DNA from: Oenanthe sinensis
Lineage: Eukaryota; Streptophyta; Magnoliopsida; Apiales; Apiaceae
DNA: 64,000 nucleotides
Assembly: GCA_028671895.1 (NCBI GenBank)
Contig: CM053795.1
Coordinates: 8,639,501-8,703,500 of the forward strand
Direction: 5' to 3'
Below, piece after piece: positions 10,101 through 23,016 of this stretch (position 1 is the first letter of the stretch; the number at the start of each line of letters is the position of its first letter). Below the pieces are notes generated by a model that was given only the letters and a program-made list of their open reading frames with translations, ran no database searches and had not been told where the DNA came from. Both the position numbers and the translations under genes were made by a program.

Positions 10101-12265
10101 TGAACTGCCGTAAACCCTCGTATATATACATAAGTCCATGCAGTACCTTCATAGGCCGCTGACTGAGAAAGAGAAAGGGAGGAACAGGTATTTGCGTTCT
10201 ACTCCAACTTTCCAGGCTAACTACTAAGCTTTTCAGGTTCGTTACTTTAGTTGAACTCGGGTTTCCCTACAAAGTCTTTCTTAATTGGCCCTTACCTGCC
10301 CTGCTCGTACTATAACTAGATTGAGCACCAGAACCGAACTAAGGCTCGTTCCATTAGAAATTTATCCTACAGCTTGAAAGCAATGCTGATTAGCAGTCCA
10401 TAAGATACCACAGCTTTTAGTGTTTAATGATTCTCTTCTGAATAATAAGTAGGCAATCCGATCCCTATTCTTTTCTAATAGATATATAAATAACAGTTGT
10501 AAGATATAGGACTTCGTGTTTGGGTAGGAAGATTTCGGTTTTTCTCGTTCCCTCTCTTCGATAAGAATATGGATTTGAAATGGTACAAATTCCTCCTCTG
10601 TTGTGCTCAGTGAAAGAACTGCCTAAGCATACTTCTATGGATCCAAACTTCTTCGTTCTTTCTAAGTCTTCTTCTTGCATAGAAGAACACAACTGTTGCA
10701 AAAACCAGTCTTTTAATAGTAGGCGGCATCCCCTCTTAGTTTTGAGTAGGTGGACGTGTGGAACCATTCTGTTTTGTCTGCATAGTTTCCCGATAGCAAA
10801 ATTGAGACCCTTTTCTGGATCAACCGGATACTTGTCTGTGTCCTTGGTGTAAATCAATACTCCAGTGTTGGACGCAGGATGTAAATTTAAGCCAGCGAGA
10901 GGACCTTGATTCTGAAGAAGTAAAGAAAATTAATGAAGGAGATCTTTAGATTGGCGAGTAATTAAATAGATGTTTTGTGGAATCTGTTAAGAAATATAAT
11001 TTAACTTGGTTATTAAAACATACAGCGCCGTTTAGCTAAAATAACTTCAGGTAGGGCCCTGAAGTCACTATATATATAACTAGAAGTTAAACTCTTTTGC
11101 AAATTTTAGCACATATTGGAGTATTCTTAAAATGTTCTCTGTATGGTTTCATTTAGTTAAAGATTTATTTTCTAATGTCTATTTCTACTAGGAAGTAGGA
11201 AGCTGTTACATTGAAACAATGCAGATCCTTTGACTTAACCCTGAGTAACATCTTAGCATTATTCCTTAAGGCGTCAGCAATTCAACTCAAAGCTGCTCGT
11301 GTGATACTATTTTGACCCCTTAATGGTTATAACATGAAAATTATTTTTATTTGAAAGTTCGGCGTAATATTATTAGTACCGTATGTATCAATTTGGTAGA
11401 TAGTTCCCTTTACCATTTGTTTGTGTACATGATATTGTACAGGACTCACAACACAAGTCAGGAAGCAGGCAAGATTCCCTGGAAGGTGCACCCCTTATAA
11501 TGTTTTGAAACCATGTAATTGTTTTTGCAGTGATATTTGTTACTAAAGGAGCATCATATTGCTTTTGCAACAGGTGAAGCACCTCAAAATGGAAATGCAC
11601 ATGGTTTGCAGAACGGGAAAAATGCAAATCATTCAATGGTCAACCAGCCGATGTCCATTGTACCAATTTCAGCAGCTGGTACTACAGGAGTTATTCCTGG
11701 TCCGACAACCAACTTAAATATTGGTATGGATTATTGGGGTGGTGCAACTTCATCCGCTGTTCCTGCAATGCGTGGGAAGGTAACTTCCCCTCCCATCACC
11801 GGCGGAATGGTTAGTGTGGGAGCTAGAGATAATGTGCAATCACAGCTTTGGCTACAGGTTCTCTGTCACTCTAGATCTTACTGCACCAAATGTATTTTCA
11901 TCTTGTTTTACAGTTGGCTTCTTGTAGATAAAAAGTGAGTTATGCTAATTGCAGTAAACTACAAATGTAATGTGACGGTAATTTGAAACCTTGATGAGCT
12001 CTTGCAAGACTAACCAAAAATTGTGTCATAATAGTACATATCATTACCTCATTATCTTTATCACTCATGTTCCCATCCCCGATCCCACAGCTTATTTCCA
12101 AAAATACTTGCAGTTTTGCTGAGAGCTTAATTTATATTTGTCATAACAATATTAGCAGTTTCCCAAAAAGATATATTTAATGTTTAAATTCAAATGGTTC
12201 CTTTTTTCAGTGTGGCAATCTCCATTATTAATGAAATTTGGTTGCTATAAATTTAGATGCAATCC

Positions 12266-12300
<35 letters not shown>

Positions 12301-13089
12301 TAGATTTCTTTTAAGTCTTATACCTTATGCTGATTTAACATAAACAGTGTAAAAAGCAAGTAATTAAGATGGTAAAATGTGGAACCTGGAGGCTCCTTTA
12401 GATTTATCTTTATATTAAAGCAACTTCTTTCAATCTATTTTCAGATAAACATCTTTATCATCATCTCATTTTATGTTTTTGTTTTCTCATATTTAGGATG
12501 AAAGGGAGCTTAAGAGACAAAGAAGAAAGCAATCAAACAGGGAATCTGCTCGTCGATCCAGGCTGCGAAAGCAGGTAATTTTCAATTTGTCAATGCATCT
12601 GTTTGTATATCTTGTACTTTAAAATCATTTTGTGCCCGATGGGAATTAGGCGGAATGTGATGAGCTGGCGCAGCGTGCTGAAGGTTTAAAAGAAGAAAAT
12701 GCATCTCTTAGAGCTCAACTGAGTCGTGCTAGGGGTGAATACGAGCAGGCTCTGGCACAGAATGCAGTTCTGAAGGTATAGATCGATGTCCAATCTAGAG
12801 GGGTGCTGTTTCATTCTAAGATTCAACTTGTATAATACCTTTTTGCTCAATTTCTGCACTAAGCTTATTAGATCTTCCAGTGGAAAGTTTATCCGCAATG
12901 AGTGTGTTTACGATAAATTTACCATCACAAGGCCTACATTATGTTATTGCCCATTCAATTTAATTTTTGCAGGAGAAAATTGGGGAAGTTCCTGGGCAAG
13001 AAGATCAGTGGCCTAGTAGGAATGACCAACGCACTGGCAACGAAGGTCAAGAAACTGGTCATACAGAGCCTGGACAAAGTGGTCATTGA
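7101..13089 (+). CDS. G-box-binding bZIP transcription factor (bZIP16/bZIP68 type)
   Basis: Twelve coding exons: 7101-7175, 7308-7361, 7439-7516, 8438-8524, 8612-8671, 8768-8937, 9387-9444, 11443-11485, 11574-11857, 12497-12574, 12650-12775 and 12973-13089. They join in phase to 409 aa, the length of Arabidopsis bZIP16. Residues 1 to about 110 are the proline-rich GBF mosaic region (TPDWSGFQAYSPMPP, HPYMWGVQHMMPPYGTPPHP, GGIYAHPSMPPGSYPFSPFA). Next come a basic-serine part (LPIKRSKGSLGSLNMITGK) and NLNIGMDYWG. The DNA-binding basic region is at 304-329, with N317-x7-R325 in QSNRESARRSRLRKQ, followed by the leucine zipper at about 330-371. Group G bZIPs bind CACGTG in the nucleus in light, redox and ABA responses. 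All introns are GT-AG. Untranslated exons probably lie at about 6230-6355 and 6440-6503. Intron 7 is about 2 kb because of an insertion. Confidence 0.9.
9829..11068. mobile_element. 1.24-kb insertion with perfect 20-bp inverted termini
   Basis: Bases 9829-9848 (GTGACTTCAGGGCCCTACCT) recur exactly, inverted, at 11049-11068. The enclosed DNA is visibly richer in G+C than the surrounding intron of the bZIP gene. On the minus strand, about 10465-10920 is an open frame with protein-like composition (for example GLNLHPASNTGVLIYTKD and GKLCRQNRMVPHVHLLK); no transposase motif is recognisable. The inner side of the right terminus can fold as a small hairpin (ACTTCAG...CTGAAGT, 11044-11065). No clear target-site duplication is visible. 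The texture resembles plant mitochondrial intergenic DNA, so a nuclear copy of organellar DNA is one reading and a non-autonomous DNA transposon another. The origin is unresolved. Confidence 0.5.
12269..12297. repeat. (TG)n microsatellite
   Basis: About 14 TG units in the bZIP intron between exons 9 and 10. Confidence 0.9.
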
Positions 13090-13790
13090 AGTTTTGGCCT
13101 TCCTTTGTGAAGATTGATATTGAGTGGCCTACCTAACCATTTAGTAACAAGTAGAAGTCCTTATTTACATATGTAGCTCAAAATTAATCAAAGCTGACCA
13201 TCTCATAGTCTCAGGATCTATCTATGGAAAATATTTGATCCATCGTTCTCTTCTCGACTGTTCTTTTTAAGTCGTAGAACAAGAATGGTATGTAGAGTGT
13301 GTAATCTGTTTAACGCCCTTAATTTGCTGGAGGGTTAGTGTTTTAACTATTAACTTTTTTTTGTACCAATTATTTGTTGTGTTATTGTGTGGAATAATTA
13401 CAGAGTAGACTATCAAGTATTTGTAGTGGGAATACATCTTTCTGTTTGCTTGCCCCAAACTTCTGCTTCCTTTTTTGCTTTGGCCATGTTTTCATACCAA
13501 AATTTGTTTGCAGATAGTGCTGAATTTGATTATGGATGCAACTCTACGTCTTGATATACCCGTCATGGAACCTTGTTTTAGTGCAAAGATTGAAATTACA
13601 TGGAGTTCCAAATTATGATAATTCAAAAAAATTATAATCATAATCTTTGCACTTTTATACTCTTTTGTAATGAATCATAATCTAATCAAATATCTATTGA
13701 ATAATTATCTAACATGTGGTAAAACTTATAAAATTATTAACAAAAATGCCATTATAAAAATATACACGTAAAAGAGTAGCTGGCTTGTGG
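13090..13790. other. 3' region of the bZIP gene
   Basis: Probable 3' untranslated region, followed by AT-rich spacer. A T/G-rich stretch at 13340-13400 could hold the polyadenylation region. No gene is seen. Confidence 0.45.
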
Positions 13791-13804
13791 TTACTGCAAA
13801 AAGT

Positions 13805-14050
13805 GATAAGAGTTACCACCGTAGCTTTATCGGATACACTTCAAGAGGTTAAAGACTTTTGAAGTTCAAATCTCCAGAGTCTTTGGACTTTCAGGCCAAA
13901 ACAATAGGAAATTATGGAGGCCTCCATACGACCCAAAGAGAGCTTCCATCTCTCAATTTCTCTTGGTACATGACAAACCAAAGATCGCTCTCCTGGTCAT
14001 TGTTCGGTGCTACTTGACCTATCTTAATCAAAACCTAGCGGCAGGACCTG
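13805..14050 (+). mobile_element. candidate tRNA-derived SINE
   Basis: GTAGCTTTATCGG (about 13821) resembles a pol III A box. GAAGTTCAAATCTCC (about 13861) resembles a B box (GGTTCAAnnCC), at a distance typical of tRNA genes. The surrounding sequence does not make a full tRNA cloverleaf. About 180 bases of more balanced composition follow, before AT-rich DNA resumes. This fits a SINE with a tRNA head and unrelated body, but no tail or target duplication is clear. Confidence 0.4.
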
Positions 14051-16075
14051 TGAACTTTTCATAATCTTATTTTATATTATACTATATTTAAATCCGTGCG
14101 GTGCACGGATATTTTATTTTATTAATTAAATTGTTTATTTTAAAATTATTAATATTTTTATAATTTTAAAAAGTCTTAATATATTATAATTATATTAGCT
14201 TTTGAAATTATTTAAATTATATATTTTTTACATCAACCAGATTAAATATAAATAAAAAAATTACAAAATATTAAAAATAAATATGTATATCGCACAAAAT
14301 ATGAATTTATATTATTAATATATAAATATGTAAAATTTTGTTATTCGAAATATTATGAGCATAATTTTTTAATATATCAAACATATGTTTAATATATTTA
14401 AGATTATACATAGTAGATTTAAATATATTTTTGATAAGATATGTATTGTGTTTTATATAAAATTTAATAGATATTATGGTATATGAGATATAATATATAT
14501 ACATTTGTTAATGTGATAATACAATTATTCACTTGAATAAGTTTTTTTATGTTATTAGATTTCTAGTAGTATATTATTAATTGTAATTTATAAATAATTA
14601 TATAATATATATAATATTAATATTGTATCAATAAATAATACTACCTCCGTTCCACCCAATTGTTTACGTTTCGGAGAGAATGTCCGACACCCATTTTAAG
14701 GTGCATATAAAGTATAGTTTCATAACTTATTTTTAAAAAAAAATTCTGAATAAATATTTAAACATTCATAATAATTTTTACATCCCACTTTTCATACTAA
14801 TATATGACAGGATATTTATTGAACCAAATATATTACTCCATATTAATACTTAATGTGTGTTATGACTATAATTTTCTCATATATAAATTGATTAAACTTA
14901 AAATTTTTATTAATATTTATTACTTTATATTATTTTAATTTGATTTATTTTGTTTATCAAATAACATGATTCAAAATATGTGATAACGTGTTTTTGATAT
15001 GGTATTATATATAATGATGTAGTAACAAAATAGAATGTGTATTTAATATCGTAGGCTAAGGTTGAACTCTTTGTCGGGGAACTCTAATAATTATTTTTTT
15101 TAAAAAAACTTAATTTCTTACATTCGTTCCAAACCAATGAATTAATAAGGTTTCTGAGTTATCAATATAATAATTTCTTTTATAAGTATAACGAGTTCTC
15201 CGTATAAAGTTACCATAATATCTTATATAATATATTAAATATTTTTATAGAAAATAATTGGATAAGAAAAACTTTAATGCTCCCTCTCACAAGGAAAATT
15301 CACGATTTTCCTCCATTTCTTTGTATATAAAATCCTATTACTATCTTTACTCTAATCTAATAATATTACATAATAATGTCTGACATATGATATGTTTCTA
15401 TATAAATCTAATGTAAAAAGTATTTTAATGTTTTAAATCAATTATAAAAAAGTTTCCTAAACGGAATAGAATTATCCGATAAAAATTTATAACGGTCTTT
15501 TTTATCTAGATTACGGGCTTCTTCCATTGGATTTTGGATGTTAGAGTACCTCGGAATTAAAGATATTTTTGTAAGTTTCACGTGGGCTGTAAAATCGTCC
15601 AATTCTGACTTCTAAAACTCAAAATATAACCCAAACAATGTGTGTCGTGTAAGCAGCACAATAATTACGATTTTTTTTAATCTAACCGCAAATTTTTGCT
15701 CTTTAAGTTTAAATTTATATATTACTAAAATATCTAATAGAGTTTGAGTTATAATCCAAAAATTATAATTTATAAATAATTAATTTAAAATATTATGTAA
15801 TTGTTAAAAATCGATGATTTGACCTTTGATAATATTCGGATAAGATCTGTTTTACTCTTATTATACATAGAATATAATTGTAACATATTGATGCTTTACA
15901 ACCATCTACTACATTTATATAAATATGCAACATGCCATCATGTAACATAACAAATATATATACTTCGAAACAATTTAATGAAAGCCAATGATCATATCAC
16001 CCCTACCAGGGAAACATCTATCTAGAGAGTTCATCTAAGCCATTTTAATCATTAATACACTAATTAATATCGATA
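14051..16075. other. AT-rich repeat-derived spacer
   Basis: Very AT-rich, with no gene. It includes a 17-base inverted repeat, TCCGTGCGGTGCACGGA (14093-14109), of a kind often found at the ends of plant repeats. It also includes a lone Stowaway-like end (CTACCTCCGTTCCACC at 14641) whose partner end I could not find. It is probably a stack of decayed elements. Confidence 0.45.
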
Positions 16076-16078
16076 TAA

Positions 16079-16287
16079 TGGGGTGTTTGGCTTAGCTTAT
16101 AAGTAATAAGTTACTTTTTTTAAAAAAGTATTTTCATATTTTTTTTAAAAAATTAATATTTATTTTAGAAATTTAAGACCAAATCTTATTTCTAAATTTG
16201 AAAATAAGTTACTTATTTTCAGAAAAAGTACATATATACCAATTTTTTAAGCTTATAAGCTGATTTAAATGTAAGCCAAACGGGGCC
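16079..16287. mobile_element. hAT-like MITE
   Basis: The left end GGGGTGTTTGGCTTAGC and the right end GTAAGCCAAACGGGGCC are inverted copies (TTTGGCTTA shared exactly). Both continue inward into CTTATAAG. At about 210 bp it has no coding capacity. The terminal GGGGYGTTTGGC pattern is common in plant hAT-type MITEs. Target duplications are not clear. Confidence 0.5.
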
Positions 16288-16289
16288 AA

Positions 16290-17600
16290 TATTTATTTCA
16301 CTTATTACTCCTCATTATTACATCACTAATACATTTATTACAAAATATTTATTTCACTTATATTTACTTATTATTGCATGTATTAACAGTTATATAATTA
16401 ACATTTATAATTATATCTAGTATTTCAATTTATTATTGCTTGATAAAACTCTAATTAATATTAATAAAATATTAATTTTGCCTCTCTTTTATCCATTAAT
16501 GATTACATAATATTTATAATTATATTAAACTCATTATTATTATTATTATCTAATAATAATTTTCAAATTCCCTTCAAGAAAATCTGATAATATAATTTTA
16601 GATTAATATGGTAATCTCTATTTTCTGAGCAATTTAAATATAAGTTATTTTTTTGTAAAAAAATAATATATATATATATATATGTTATTCATAAATTATA
16701 TATGCATATTTGCTACAAAATATATTATCTGATTTTAAATTCTTGACCAACTTTTATACTAATATTGGTTTATCGAGCCATTTTATCCGGATGCCTTTTA
16801 TATAATTACTAGCATTATATAATTTAAAATTTTAAATTAGTCTAGATTACATGTACTCTAAGGGACATGAGTGCGAACCTAATATATTATATAAATATTA
16901 ATAATGTTGTGCTGATATTGGACACTGCATTATTGATAAATAATAAAATTAGTTTTCTTTGGTCTAATTTGAAGAATGTAGTATTTTAACATTCGACATT
17001 AACAAAAATATAGAATAATATAGACAATATATCCTTGAACTCTATTATGAGATTAGTTACAAGGATTTTTCAGGCATATTTCATGAAGCAATTTGTTGGT
17101 ATATAAAGTATAAAAATAAAATGATTACAAAACTTTATTATACTCATGTTATGGTCAATTATGTCAATTATATTTGTTCTATCTTGAAATCTACAATACT
17201 ATTGCAAAACAATATCAATTCAATCATAATTTACTTTATAATCGTACAACAAAATTACGCCCATTTTTAATGGGTATTAGTGAACAATTATAAATTTACA
17301 AATCATAGAAAAGTATTTTACTAACTTATCAAAAATATTAGCACTTATTTATTAAAATCACATCATCACAGATATACCTCTGGAGCATGCTCATGCCCGT
17401 GCCTCGCTCCCACAGGCTTTAGAGCTTGTTAAATCAAATTGTGTAACTTCTAAATTAACTGTCTTAAAGTGCACACTGAGTCACTGACTATTGTAGTAGG
17501 GTAGGGGGTGCCAACACGATAAAAAAATTATCTATACAAACAGATTAGTTTCAACTTATACTCTTCCTGCTCAATTATACCAATATGTATACCCACCTTA
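16290..17600. other. AT-rich spacer downstream of the ABHD17-like gene
   Basis: No gene recognised. The last part (about 17470-17605) is probably the 3' untranslated region of the hydrolase gene on the minus strand. Confidence 0.45.
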
Positions 17601-17605
17601 ATTTA

Positions 17606-20600
17606 TCAGCAGCATGGCAATCTAATGCACCAGCATGAACATCTTACACCGCATGAACATTTTGTCACGCCGGGTTTCAAACAATCTGGACATTGTGGTT
17701 GACATCCTTGCCTTTTAGATCCCGAGAAACATTTGAAGCAGCTACAACTCAAACATTTGAAGCAGCCACAAGGCGAACATTTGAAGCAGCAACTAGGAGA
17801 TGAACATTTGAAGCAGCGGCTAGGGGATGAACATTCTAGGCAGCAAGGTTTTGAACAATGAAAACAGTTACAGCTAGGTTTCGAGCAATGTAAACAGTTA
17901 GGTTTCAAGCATCCAAGGCATTTAGGCCACCCTAATCTGATTCCACAGCAGCAGCATTTGGTAGAATTTGCAGCTGTAGCATTTGGTCCTTTTGGTAAAT
18001 GGAGAGTCTGGCGGATCTTTTTTAGGCGGATCTCAGTAGTCATGTTTTCCATTTCTTGGACAAACTTGCAGAGATGGTGGATGTAGTCTGGGTAGAGCTC
18101 CAAGTTGCAGTGACCACCACCTTTAATCCACAAGGGCTCATAAGGGTCTTTGGCCATTTTCCATAGTCCATCACCGTGTAACCAACTTACTACATCATCT
18201 TCAGTACCCTGTCAAACAGGAAAATTCAGTCAGCGATTACAATTAAAAACAAGTGTAGCTTGGAGGACACGATTTTAAATAATTGCATTTTTTACATGGT
18301 TTAAAATGATATGAAAATTAACATCTTGACATCTGCATTCCATAAAGCAGATCTATACATAGGAATGGTTTTTATCATATACAACCACCTATGAGTTATT
18401 TGAGAATGATTAAAGTATATATGCACAGATATAGTATGAATACCAATTAGCTAAAAGGAAATACAATCTCCCAGGTGCTATTTGCACAAGATTGAGGATA
18501 GGGAAGGAGTGGTATGTAACTTATGTCACGGACAATTGAAGTTTTCACATTTTAGTGAATAATCATAGCATATAAATTCTCTAAATCATTACAATATAAA
18601 TTCTCTAAATTATAACGATATAGCAATGACTATATGTCATAACATCCTGAAAAAAAAAATTGAATTGATGAATTAGCCTCTATAACCATTCTACCTACAT
18701 GCACAAGAAATAACCAAATAAAGTGAAAACCATGTGAATTATGTATCACAGAAACTTGTAATAAAATTCGTCAGTATAGTTCAAAATTCAAGACAGATAT
18801 GTAATATATGTTAATTGCCATTTAACAAGAAGTGCCTAATGGATGTACAAATTTAAAAAATTTATCAATAAACACGTGTGGCAGGAAAAGGTAATGTCTA
18901 TAACAGCCCTGTAATGCCATCAAAGGGCTTACAGTACAGAAATGTTAAGAGCACACCACAAGCCCTATTGAGTGGAACAAAATCTCCCAAGGCATTACAC
19001 ATCATAAAGGTGCTTAATCTAGCTTGTAACAGTACTTTGCCTAAAGGAACCTCCCAGTCAAAATATTACTTAAACAGACATGTAAGCAAGATGTCTACAC
19101 TGTTTTTATGAATACAACAATTATATGAATACGATTTGAATGACCATACAAAACCTGCTCAGGATAGGTAGCTACTGCTGCACATATTAAGAGTATCCAG
19201 TTTTCTCAAAAGGCATTGCGTAGTTCCAAGTGTCAAGTAACAATCCAAACTTCAGTTTAAAACTTTAAATTGTTACCTTCCACTAATTGTTGTGACCACA
19301 AAAAATTAGTTGTGCGGGCACAAGTGTAGAAGTATCAAACATTAAGTTAGTAACTAAATTAAGTGATAACTTTATAGTTTCAACTATTAAAACTGAGGAT
19401 TACTTACATGAATCACTAGCACAGGGGACTTTACTTTCCGAATTTTGTTTATGTTCTGCAAAACAAGATAATTTGGTATGTTCAGGATGCAGCTGGAAGA
19501 TACTATGAATAAAAGTATAGCATATGAAATATTGCAGTAACTGTAATCACTTAATACTATTCATGTCCAAAGCCTAAACACCATTATAAAACATTAATAC
19601 ATAGTATATAGCAGTTTGGGTCATGTACAAAGCAGAAAAGACAGCCAGACAGGACTGCAGCAGGCGACTTGGAGTTTCCAAATGTTAGCAAAAATCATAC
19701 AAGACACTGAAATCGAACTCCTTTGAAACAGAGAGCAGAATACATTTCAAAAAAAAAGTGACATTTAGTTTGTTTCTTATCCGAAAGCTGGTGTTACCTT
19801 CACCATAGTCCATTCAGCAATCTATTCATATTTGCAACTCTCACAAAATCACAATTTCAAGTCCTAACGCTAAAAGACAATAAAAATATATACAACAAGA
19901 CTATTCAATAATATTTTGTTTTGATGGCAGACCATTAAGAAAAAAACTTTAAAAAAAATCCCCTATGCAATTTGCACCAAGTAGATAATAAATTGGCTAC
20001 TACGCATGCATTAAAACCAGAAAAAGAGCTACCCACCCTGTAGATGTCGAAACAAAGTGTGAAATTCACGTGGCAGAGTACGCGAAGACCAGAAAGGATA
20101 GCACTATGCAAAACTACGCCTCTTATCCTTGGCAATCGAGCTGCCAAATGCAGTGTTGGTCCGCTACCAACAGACTGCCCGTATAAGATTATATCTTCTT
20201 GACTCACCCCATACTGAGTCTCAAGGCACTCATACACTGCCTCTATGTCTGCATATGTGTTCTGTTCACTTGGCTGAATAATAGAAGAAAATTTGGAATA
20301 GTCATGTCTAAAGTGCATTACATGCTTGCTCAAGCAACGGAACTGATATAACAATCAACTTGATAAAGCAAGCCGGACTGCCGTAGAATTAATGAACAAA
20401 GTAACTTAGACAAACAAGCCTGATAGTAATTTCTATGGATGATGATTGCACAATCCAATGTAAGAAGTAAATACCTACCTTTCCAGAAGAAGCTCCATAC
20501 CCAGAATAATCGTATCTGCAAAAGGAAGATGAGACTATACATAATCACAGATCAAAAGTAAATCGCTTTATACAATGAGAGTCTTACTTACAAAGGAACA

Positions 20601-21923
20601 CAGACAGCTAAACATCACAGAAAAAATAGTGATCAACTACTACTTAAAATTTTCCCCGCATTTCACTGTAAGATGGCGATTAATGCATCTCTAGTACAAT
20701 CAGAAGGACCTGATCAAAATTTTGAATTCTAAAAGGACAAATGCTATAATAGCTAGTGCCAAGTTTTGCAGAATCTCTTACAAGCAACAATTATTTGTGA
20801 AAAGATACACTTGATTTGCATTGCTTTGAAAAATAAATAAAAACACAGGGGTGCAGGTTGCTCAAGTATGAGTAGCAATTTCAAGAACACCTGCTGCTGA
20901 GAAGACATTTTGAAAACAAAATTGACAAAATAAAGAGCTGAGAGATACGTATACCAGTATTTGGCTTAAAGAACGACTCCCAATAAAAAGCATACAGTAA
21001 AACACTCATATGCACGTCCTGTTCTTTTTGTAAGTGTCTAGACTCTAGATAACCATAACTAAGTAAACAAACACATAACCTAAAAAGGTGGAAAAAGACT
21101 AGTAACAAGAACTGATCAAGAACACAACTTTGAGGTATTAACCAACCCATTTAGTCAAAGCAATGACAACCCCTTGAGATTAAGTACCTGGATAAAGAGA
21201 TAATCTTTACATAACTAGCACAAAAGTGTAGATCTAAAAACTTCCCACACAATACTAGACTCAAAAAGGTGTATTTTTTTCATAAACCAATTTATGATAA
21301 AAGCTGTAACCTCATAAACAGAAACCCATAACATCAAATAAAGAAGCCCAATTTAGAACTTTTACAAAAAAGTGACATTTTACCAAACCCCACGAGAGAG
21401 ACATCTCACAAATCTATATATACACACACAAGATTCACCATATCCAAACCAAGATTTTTCACAATTAACCGAAACAGTAAAAATTAAAAAGGAACAATTT
21501 TTCGCAAACCCATATATACTTACAAGATTCACTGTATCAAAACCAAGATTTTCAACAATTAATTAAAACAATGAAAAAAAAAGATCAAATCTTTACAAAC
21601 CCAATGAGATTGACTCTGAGATTAGCCTTGAGTTGAGCAAAGAGGTCATAAAGTTGGCCCAGATCAGTAGCATTTCCATGAGAGTAAAGCACAGTGAGTC
21701 TTGCAAATGGGTTTTTAAAATAAAAAGCTACAATCTTGTTACCCCTTTTAGTCTTAAGTGACAAAACATCCAGTGACCCGTCATCACAATAAGGTAGAGT
21801 CATAGACGACGTCGTTGAGACAGCTACCAGCTTCCCATCATCACGTTTCTTGACCTGATAAGTGGCTGGAGAAGGAGGAAAAAAGGCAAAATTTGATGCT
21901 AGTCGAGAAATAAAACACCCCAT
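17606..21923 (-). CDS. ABHD17-like alpha/beta hydrolase with Cys-rich tail
   Basis: Five exons (transcript order): 21923-21601, 20515-20479, 20273-20037, 19455-19408 and 18208-17606. They join in phase to 415 aa. The start MGCFISRLASNFAFFPP carries MGC, a typical site for N-myristoylation and palmitoylation, so plasma-membrane attachment is likely. The fold follows the plant FAM108/ABHD17 order: LYSHGNATDLGQ, DYSGYGASSGK, then the nucleophile elbow GQSVG with Ser154. GTEDDVV has the probable acid Asp219, and GGGHCNLELYP has His248, so the catalytic triad is complete. Animal ABHD17s remove palmitate from proteins; the plant substrate is not known to me. The last 118 residues contain about 35 cysteines in CxC, CC and repeated FKC units. 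The ATG opens the only frame giving the MGC motif. Confidence 0.87.
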
Positions 21924-22149
21924 TAATTCATCGATGGAGATAATAAGTGGGGTTTTAGTGTTTTTGAAAGCTGAGATTTGGAAAGAGATAAAGATTGGAT
22001 TTTTATAACTGGGCTTGTGTTGAAAACTGGTAAAATGAGGTTGAATTTATTAGGGTTTGAATGAAATTAGGGATGTAGAAAGAGTGTACTACTGGGTTTG
22101 AAAGTGGAGTGAGGGGGAGATGAGTGAGTTGAGGGCCAGGGGAGGCTGT

Positions 22150-23014
22150 GTAATGTGTTTGTGTACTTGGGGTGTTAGCATTGCAGTAGTAGTGTGATGG
22201 ATGTCTGTGTGTACTCTACTGTTGAAGGTGGCAGTAGCAGTGTGTGTATAATTTTTGTATATATTATTAACTTTTTTTATAAAGTTAATATAATGAAGAA
22301 AAAATATGTAGATTAATAAAATATATAAATTAAATTAAAAAAATAAAGTGATGAAATTAATTATTATTTAATATATAAAGTGAATATAATGAGAAAAAAA
22401 TAACTAATGTAAATATTTATATTATTAAAATTTTATTATTTTTAAAATTTTGAAAATGTAAAAAAATTGGAATGGACGTTTAAATTTAAGGAAATGGATG
22501 AGAAAGATGAAATATATTTAAAAGAATTCTAGATTCGAAATCAGGAATGAATTTGAATCTTAGGAACGAATTTGAATATGGATTTTGTTGATACAACCAT
22601 TATTTTAAGACATTTATTATTTAATATAATAATTTTAATAATACAACTCTATATAAAATCATTATTTTTTAATAACTTTTAATTTATATCAAAAGAATTG
22701 TTTACTTTAAACCACACTATAAATTATGTGTATATATATAATAATAATAATAAATATCAATTTATTAATAAAAAATAAAATATTCATTTATTGATGAAAT
22801 AATAAATTATACATAGTAATATATTTTTTTCTCAATTTCAAGTGCTAATATTACTTTATTTAATTTAATAAATATGATTATGTTATAAGAGAATCATTTA
22901 TTCATTAGGCCACGATCATTTTTTTCTTTTCTTTTTTGAACGGAGACATAACTCCAAGACTGAATTGTAACGAAATACAATAATGCGCAAGGGTTTCATT
23001 CCTACAATAAAATT
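22150..23014. other. promoter side of the hydrolase gene and AT-rich spacer
   Basis: The first 100-150 bases upstream of 21923 on the minus strand are the likely leader and promoter. Beyond about 22250 the DNA is very AT-rich and I see no gene. Confidence 0.45.
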
Positions 23015-23016
23015 TA

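Noticed and set aside
13818..13880. tRNA gene
   Set aside because: Box-like motifs are present, but the acceptor and anticodon stems do not pair well; kept only as a SINE candidate.
14641..14660. Complete Stowaway MITE starting CTACCTCCGTTCCACC
   Set aside because: Only one end is visible; no inverted partner found within several hundred bases.
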